A DNA stretch of 64,000 bases from Corythoichthys intestinalis. Lineage: Eukaryota; Chordata; Actinopteri; Syngnathiformes; Syngnathidae. This document shows, piece after piece, positions 58,188 to 64,000 of this stretch. Within the stretch, counting starts at the first letter, position 1. Each line of letters opens with the position of its first letter. The DNA is taken from assembly GCF_030265065.1 (NCBI RefSeq), contig NC_080416.1, positions 813,501 to 877,500 on the forward strand, read 5' to 3'. The position numbers and the translations under genes are program-made. Below the pieces are notes generated by a model. The model saw nothing but the letters and a program-made list of their open reading frames with translations, had not been told where the DNA came from and did not search any database.

Positions 58188-58670
58188 TTAGTTTCTAAAG
58201 AGTAGTAGTCTCGCTCAGCGGACATATTTGCCTATTGGTTTGATTTACAGCTGCCGAAAAGTACGACGGCGACTACTGGATCAAATGTGATCTCGTGATC
58301 AAATCCGATACTCCTAAAATAGCCGTATCGATTGCCATTACCGAGTAGGGGATCGGGACATCCTTAACTAGAAGTATTTTGCAGTTATCACAGAATCAGG
58401 AAAAAACTGGAACAGAGCAGAGTCTCTACTTGATAGTCACCTTGACAGTTAAATGACACATACACTTTTGCAGCGTGTAAGGGGGAAGCACAAAGTTGAG
58501 TGTTAACATGCAGTCAAGATTCCATGAAATGAAGACAAAACTCATCCACTAATGCAGTGCAGGACATCGGTATAGGCAAATAGCTGGCCTCAGGTCAATG
58601 GAAGCTTGATCTTTTACACCAATAGCTCCTTGAGCCCTTGTTGATTGATGCAATCCAGACCATAAAAAAA

Positions 58671-61558
58671 TTAGGGTTTACTGGGAGAGCGTGAGGTGAA
58701 CACTCCTGAGGCCTCCAACATGGTTTTTCTTCGTGCAGTCTCTTTGGCTACATTATGGTTTAGTCGTCTTAAGCGTTCCTATAGGACAGAAGAACATTTG
58801 TATTTCACTGCTTTTGTGAACTACATGTCATTACAGACGTTTTATCTGGTTGCGATTTCATTACATTTACTCTCTTTTAACTCACGGACTGCCATTGACG
58901 GCCAAATAGATTGGACGTCCAGCCGAAAGACATCCTTAGCGTTGTCAATGGCAGCCAGTGAGTTCTCTTATTTGTCCAAAAATAAAATATACAGTGGGGC
59001 AAATAAGTATTTAGTCAACCACCAATTGCGCAAGTTCTCCTACTTGAAAAGATTAGAGAGGCCTGTAATTGCCAACTTGGGTAAACCTCAACCATGAGAG
59101 ACAAAATGTGAGAAAAAAAAAACAACAGAAAATCACATTGTTTGATTTTTAAAGTATTTATTTCCAAATTAGAGTGGGAAATAAGTATTTGGTCACCTAC
59201 TAACAAACAAGATTTCTGGCTGTCAAAGAGGTCTAACTTCTCCTAATGAGGTCTAATGAGACTCCACTCTTTATCTGTATAAAAGACACCTGTCCACAAT
59301 CTCAGTCAGTCACACCAAAGAACTCTCGAAGAACACCAGAGACAAAATTGTAGACCTGCACCAGGCTGGGAAGACTGAATCTGCAATAGGTAAAACGCTT
59401 GGTGTAAAGAAATCAAGAAGACCAACAAAAGAAGACTGAATTGCATCCGAAGAACACCATCCCCACTGTGAAGCATGATGGTGGAAACATGATGCTTTGG
59501 GGCAGTTTTTCTGCAAAGGGACCAGGACGACTGATCCGTGTAAAGGAAAGAATGAATGGGGCCATGTATCGAGAGATTTTGAGCGAAAATCTCCTTCCAT
59601 CAGCAAGGGCATTGAAGATGAGACGTGGCTGGGTCTTTCAGCATGACAATGATCCCAAACACACAGCCACGGCAACAAAGGAGTGGCTTCGTAAAAAGCA
59701 TTTCAAGGTTCTGGAGTGGCCAATCTCAACCCCATAGAAAATCTGTGGAGGGAGTTGAAAGTCTGTGTTGCCCAATGACAGCCCCAAAACATCACTGCTC
59801 TAGAGGAGATCTGCATGGAGGAATGGGCCAAAATACCAGCAACAGTGTGTGAAAATCTTGTGAAGAGTTACAGAAAACGTTTGGCCTCCGTTATTGTCAA
59901 CAAAGGGTACATAACAAAGTATTGAGATGAACTTTTGGTATTGGCCAAATACTTATTTTCCACCATGATTTGCAAAGAAATTCTTTAACAATCAATGTGA
60001 TTTTATGGGGGGGGGGGTTCCACATTCTGTCTCTCATGGTTGAGGTTTACCCATGTTGACAGTTATAGGCCTCTCTAATATTTTCAAGAGGGAGAACTTT
60101 GGTGGTTGACTAAAATAAATACTTATTTGCCCCACTGTATATATATTCACAGGTAGTCCTCAGGTCACGACGGACCCGACTCACGGGATTTCGACATTAC
60201 GAGTCGTCGTTTTTTCTTTTTAATGTCGGCTTTTGTTTTGTGATGCATGCTTTCATTTTGGCGCAGGAAGTGTACAGCAGAAAGCGAGCGCTTGTTCAGA
60301 CGCGCCGCCCATCCCACACACGTCCACACAGAGCAGCCGAGTGACACAGCGTCTACATGGCTCTGGAGAGACAGAGGTGACAGCTTGAGCTCACATTTGT
60401 TGCTTGTGAAGCATCCTGAGGCGACAGCTGTATATAGCCCCTTTTGTACTGTTTATTGTGCCTTTTCAATTGTGGTGGAATACTTGGGGCGTGATTGTTT
60501 TTGATGATGTGCAGACGCTAACTGAGACATGCTAAGCGTTTGTTATTGCTGTATCAGCAGCTACTTGGAAACGCAAATTTGGATTGCTGTTATTGAAGAT
60601 GAGACTGATATCATTTCATTTTATTTCAGTTTCATTATGCAAGTGTTATTGATGTAATGAGCAGCTGAATAAAGTCAGCAAACTACATGTACGTCTGACA
60701 TCGGCATTTCAGAGCTTAGCTCACTGTCTAGCTAGGACTTAATTCCAATGTCTTGACGAGGACAATACAATGACGTATAATACATGTTTTTGGATAGTTT
60801 TTTTTTTTTAACTTTAGAGGGTGTTTTGAGGTATTTAAATGATTAATTCAGATTTACACGGAAATCTTGGTTACATCTCCAGCGCAGGAACGGAACCCAT
60901 TCGTAAACCGGGGACTACCTGTATTTTGAAATCACACAACACTAACCTGAGCATTCTGCAGTATGTTGTTTACAAGTACCACTCTTCGTCTTGCATTCAG
61001 AAGTTTCTTTACATATGGATCCAGATCTAGCACTACCTTTTGATGTTCATTTATTCTGCATAATTCTGTAAACAAAGCAGGACAAAAAAAAAAAAAAAAA
61101 AACAATAATAGGCAAATGATTCATGGTATCGATTACGCTAACATAAACCTAAACTTCGTAAAGTTAAGCGGGGACATTAAAGTCAAATGTGTGTATGCGA
61201 GTATCATGTTTGCGAGTCGTAAATGCGTCAATCAGCAAAGTTGAAATAGTAATAAATACCTGTGGCAAGGTTGTCTATGTGTTCCCTTAGTTCGACTTGA
61301 CTCTCTCTGTTAATAAGAAGAAATTGCCATTGAAAAATCTGCTTAGGTCGAGCATATTGGGTCACGAGACCATTCATTAGCAGCAATGTGACGTTTCAAT
61401 AAAGTCAAATTAAACGGATAATAATGACGGACATACCTGACAGAGTGCACGTGTAGGTCCAGTTGGTGAATGGCTGGTTTTAAGAGGTCGAGCATCCCCT
61501 CAGCAATCACATCTTTGCCACAGGAGCTGTCAACAACAACCGCGGTAGCCATTTTCAT
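58671..61558 (-). CDS. snapin: SNAPIN (SNARE-associated protein, BLOC-1 subunit)
   Basis: Small coiled-coil protein of BLOC-1/BORC that also binds SNAP25; it acts in lysosome-related organelle and synaptic vesicle traffic (family knowledge). Exons are 61558-61437, 61306-61260, 61065-60947 and 58778-58671, with GT/AG borders and matching phases. This gives 131 aa from the first ATG or 129 from the second (61552), which has the better context (AAAATGG) and fits MATAV; human is 136. The conserved core spans [68 protein letters not shown] and [20 protein letters not shown], and the protein ends SRSPSKP. Intron 3 is enlarged to 2.2 kb by a Tc1 element and the 60150-60921 MITE. Confidence 0.96.
58874..58960. 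repeat. Palindromic mini-MITE
   Basis: TTTTAACTCACGGACTGCCATTGACGG faces CAATGGCAGCCAGTGAGTT about 45 bp away. The same ends appear near 25738 and 52185. In snapin intron 3. A TTAA at the left edge suggests piggyBac or Kolobok. Confidence 0.55.
58992..60137 (+). mobile_element. Tc1-like transposon in snapin intron 3, deleted
   Basis: Same family as 1160-2533, TA on both sides (58990-58991, 60138-60139). Here the normal left end is kept (TCTAACTTCTCCTAATGAGG). The transposase keeps a short N-terminal piece and then jumps, after a deletion, to [20 protein letters not shown] at about 59465, [14 protein letters not shown] and beyond. It is inactive and antisense to snapin. Confidence 0.9.
60150..60921. 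mobile_element. MITE with CAGGTAGTCC ends
   Basis: Left CAGGTAGTCCTCAGGTCACG and right CGGGGACTACCTG are inverse at about 12 positions. No clear duplication. It lies directly beside the Tc1 element and 26 bp from snapin exon 3. Related ends occur at 30402 and 32545. Confidence 0.55.
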
Positions 61559-61700
61559 TGCGACTAGCAAAAGAACTACACCGGAAGTGGCGTCATCGTG
61601 ACGCAGCGGCATATAACTTCTCCATTTTCTCCTAGGGACACATTCGGCTTCATAGGCAGCACCATTTTAAGAAATCGCTTCGTCAGAGCTTCTCCTTCAC
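61559..61700. promoter_or_regulatory. snapin promoter, possibly bidirectional
   Basis: CpG-richer, TATA-less sequence (GGAAGTGGCGTCATCGTGACG near 61583) immediately upstream of snapin. CCGGAAGTG is an ETS-type site and TGACG a CRE half-site. The open plus-strand stretch from 61598 may be transcribed, but no known protein was recognised. Confidence 0.45.
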
Positions 61701-62080
61701 TTCTTCTTGTCGTTGTAGATTGTCAACCAGACGTTGTTTTTGTTGTTGTTCTTTTTCGGCACTTTTACAGTTTTGTGGGAAACATCGAGCTAAAGGGACA
61801 AAAAAGCAACACCCTCTCACTCGGCCTGCTTGTGTTGGATCAAGCTAGCTCTTGAAGCTAAACTAGCTTGGTCGCTTTTCTTGACCAATGCAACATTCAT
61901 TGTAAGTCAATTCTTTTTCACCAATGTCACTTCTTTTATAGTAGATGTCGTTTAATGAGGCGGGGCCGATTGTTCAACTACATTTATGTAATATTGCTAC
62001 AAACGTATGGTTGAAATGTATCTTTTACTCACATAAACATCTGTTCATTTTAAATCGTCACACATTTGTTGCCCTAATAG
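61700..62080. other. Divergent side of snapin, no gene recognised
   Basis: No known coding exon. The pyrimidine-rich CTTCTCCTTCACTTCTTCTT near 61690 is compatible with a 5'UTR of a plus-strand transcript. Confidence 0.3.
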
Positions 62081-62081
62081 C

Positions 62082-62350
62082 TAGGCCTGTCGCGATAACA
62101 AATTTTAGTAGGCGATATATTGCCTCATAAATTATTGTAATATGCGATATTATTGCCTCTTTTTTTCCATATTTTTATTTTTCAAACCTATTCAACCACG
62201 AATATAGTGACAATACATCCTAATAAATCATCTACTGAAATGCAATAAATTGTTATTCTTAAATAAAACAAACTATATTAACATTTATAAATATAAGAAT
62301 AAACATAATGCGTGATGTCATTTTAAGCTAGTTTTTAGTTTAAAAGCTAG
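62082..62350 (+). repeat. Fragment of a hAT-like MITE
   Basis: It starts TAGGCCTGTCGCGATAACAA, a common fish hAT-type terminus. The right end is not found. Confidence 0.55.
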
Positions 62351-62381
62351 TTAGGTGCAGAATATAAAATAGGTTAGAAAC

Positions 62382-63235
62382 TAGGGGTGCACGTTATCCA
62401 TTTTTTAAACCGATATCGATAACTTCCTGCTCCTCAAGGCCGGTACCGATACGATAACCGATAACATATATATAATTTTTAAATGTATATTCACATGGGT
62501 TTTTGAACACGTGTAGGCCAAAAATACTAGTGGTGGATTCAGCATAGATTTGCCTTTGACCTAACCAGAATTTTCATGATGACATGAACATTATTATAAT
62601 GGACAGAACTAGCTCTTCAACGATTAATCAGTCAACTCGAGTATTCGACTAAAAATAAAGATTCAAATTCACTTTCGCTGCTTCGAGTATTTGTTTAATT
62701 AAAGTGGCGTTGTAATGTTTTATTTTGAAAGTGTTTGCATCTAGTTAAATTGATTTGGGTGGATACACTGCCCTCTAGTGTACCTTATTTCAAATGGCTG
62801 AATTCAGCTGCTCCATGTGAAGACCAACACAAGTTTTTGTTTGCGCTCATGTTTTTTTTATGCATTTGTAATTTAGTGTATAGGTATATTTAGTAGGTTT
62901 TTTTGTGGGACTATGTGAACATTTGTTAAGAGCATTATAAAAAAAAAAAATCGTTTCATAGCATTTAAGCTAGCGGACTTTTGCTATGAAAGTTAGCCAT
63001 TGTTCTTTTGTTGTACATAGATCCTTTTTTTTTTTTTTTTTTTAAATATTTGGTGCAAAAGGAGAGGAGACTTTTGTGGTCTTGGTCCATGAAACAACTC
63101 AAACGCACACATCCCAATCCACCGACATCGTGCCAGAAATATTATATATTATCGGGCCTATTAATAATGTTATTGGATTTATTGTGATGACGTCATAATT
63201 CCTATTATTGGACCGATAATTATCGTGCACCTCTA
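62382..63235 (-). mobile_element. hAT MITE (TATCGGTCCGATAA family), copy 3, with nested MITE
   Basis: Ends TAGGGGTGCACGTTATCC and ATTATCGTGCACCTCTA, flanks TTAGAAAC/TGAGAAAC (7 of 8). Between about 62605 and 63025 it holds a truncated, inverted copy of the CGATTA-family MITE, ending in a poly-T tract. Confidence 0.8.
62605..63025 (-). mobile_element. hAT MITE (CGATTA family), copy 4, truncated
   Basis: Inverse of the family at 10466-11002, from the AATCGAGT-type end to GTTGTACATAGATCC, where it breaks off into T18. Nested in the preceding element. Confidence 0.75.
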
Positions 63236-63243
63236 TGAGAAAC

Positions 63244-64000
63244 CCACTGTCATTTTTGTCGTCTGCCAATTAGAACCCTTTAAAAGTGTTCATTTGATCC
63301 AAAATGACTGTTATCTTGTCCTGCAAAGTGCGCATGCAACAGATTTGAAGCCAAATTATTATCATTTATTACATTATATTATCATTGCCAATCACATTTT
63401 TCATAATGGGTGTCATATTAAATTTATTCTCAGTGTAGAATCTGAAGTATAGGCGATTGCCTCCAGAAAACATGCTTTTATTTTGAAATGTTCACGGGAA
63501 GTATGTTTACTAAGCCACTAACCTTAAGCTTTACACTCAGTAAAAAGAAACAAAAACAAAATGCACTTCTCCTTCGTCATGCATGTTGCATCAGTAATAG
63601 ATTTTTTTTTGCCTCTGGCCACAATGCTTGCAAATTCGTTAATCCAGCGAGTTTTGATATTCAATGTGTCGTCTTTTAACCGAAATTTTGCGTTGTGGAG
63701 AAGACTGTCAATGTTTTATATCAGATTAAAGTAGTTGGTACGTTGTCATTTTTCCATTAGCCTCAATGTAGCAGTGCTTATGTTTTACAATGTTTAATAT
63801 AGAAGTGTTTCCTTATTTTCTATGTCTGAACTTTAATTCCACGGCGTGTTGATGGCCAATAAACATGTGTGAAAGCTGCTGGAGTCTCATATGTAATCAA
63901 CACGCACGTGTGCCTAGTGCACGCTATACACGCACGCACATATAAACGATAAATTGCAGCCGGGAAAATTACCGCCGTTATTTTTGTTTACCGTGCGATA
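63244..64000. other. Unassigned right edge
   Basis: No exon recognised. A poly(A) signal AATAAA at about 63859 follows T-rich, 3'UTR-like sequence on the plus strand, which may be the end of a plus-strand transcript starting near snapin. This is speculative. Confidence 0.3.

Larger units (their letters stand above)
56566..58366 (+). mobile_element. Outer hAT element of a three-level nest
   Basis: Ends AAGGGATGTCCCAATGC and GATCGGGACATCCTTA with 8-bp flanks ACTAGAAA/ACTAGAAG (56558-56565, 58367-58374). It encloses the element at 56733-58187. Non-coding. The right end lies 305 bp beyond the snapin stop. Confidence 0.8.

Overview
This window is nuclear DNA of a bony fish, probably a percomorph-type teleost. 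Five intron-bearing host genes can be read exon by exon, and the DNA between and inside them is packed with typical fish repeats: Tc1-like transposons, hAT, Harbinger, piggyBac and Kolobok MITEs, a tRNA-derived SINE, solo LTRs and minisatellites. There is no sign of bacterial organisation.

Layout. (1) 1-7019: repeats, including two Tc1-like elements and solo LTRs. (2) 7025-7815, minus: sostdc1, a secreted BMP/Wnt antagonist, two exons, 201 aa. (3) 9116-16810, plus: ilf2 (NF45), 14 coding exons giving 390 aa, the same length as the human protein, with a spliced 3'UTR. (4) 17801-18795: a TIR-bounded transposon remnant with a THAP exon and a second, divergent exon. (5) 19279-23804, minus: pex11b, four exons, 251 aa. 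(6) 24000-32800: solo LTRs, MITEs and a recent 329-bp tandem triplication. (7) 32812-44977, minus: a smad4 paralogue, 11 coding exons, about 580 aa, with probable 5'UTR exons and a CpG-rich promoter out to about 54.4 kb. (8) 58671-61558, minus: snapin, four exons, about 131 aa. (9) 61600-64000: the divergent side of the snapin promoter and nested MITEs, with no recognised coding exon.

The host genes do not form a pathway. sostdc1 (extracellular BMP antagonist) and smad4 (common SMAD of the BMP/TGF-beta pathway) both belong to BMP signalling. ilf2 is nuclear RNA binding, pex11b is peroxisome proliferation and snapin is BLOC-1/SNARE traffic. In human, ILF2, SNAPIN and PEX11B all lie in 1q21, so part of this order is ancestral; smad4 and sostdc1 beside them is a fish arrangement.

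The most striking observations are these: a solo LTR sits one base beyond the sostdc1 stop codon and in the same orientation, so it supplies the start of the 3'UTR and a poly(A) signal; a 177-codon Myb/SANT-like frame is uninterrupted inside a transposon in ilf2 intron 6; a THAP-bearing element has divergent exons; a Tc1 element forms a 2.4-kb inverted dimer; transposons nest three deep at 56.6-58.4 kb; and the smad4 paralogue has a 24-nt microexon and a likely overlapping uORF. Exon borders were read by eye from splice signals, reading phase and remembered family sequence; no database search or alignment was run.
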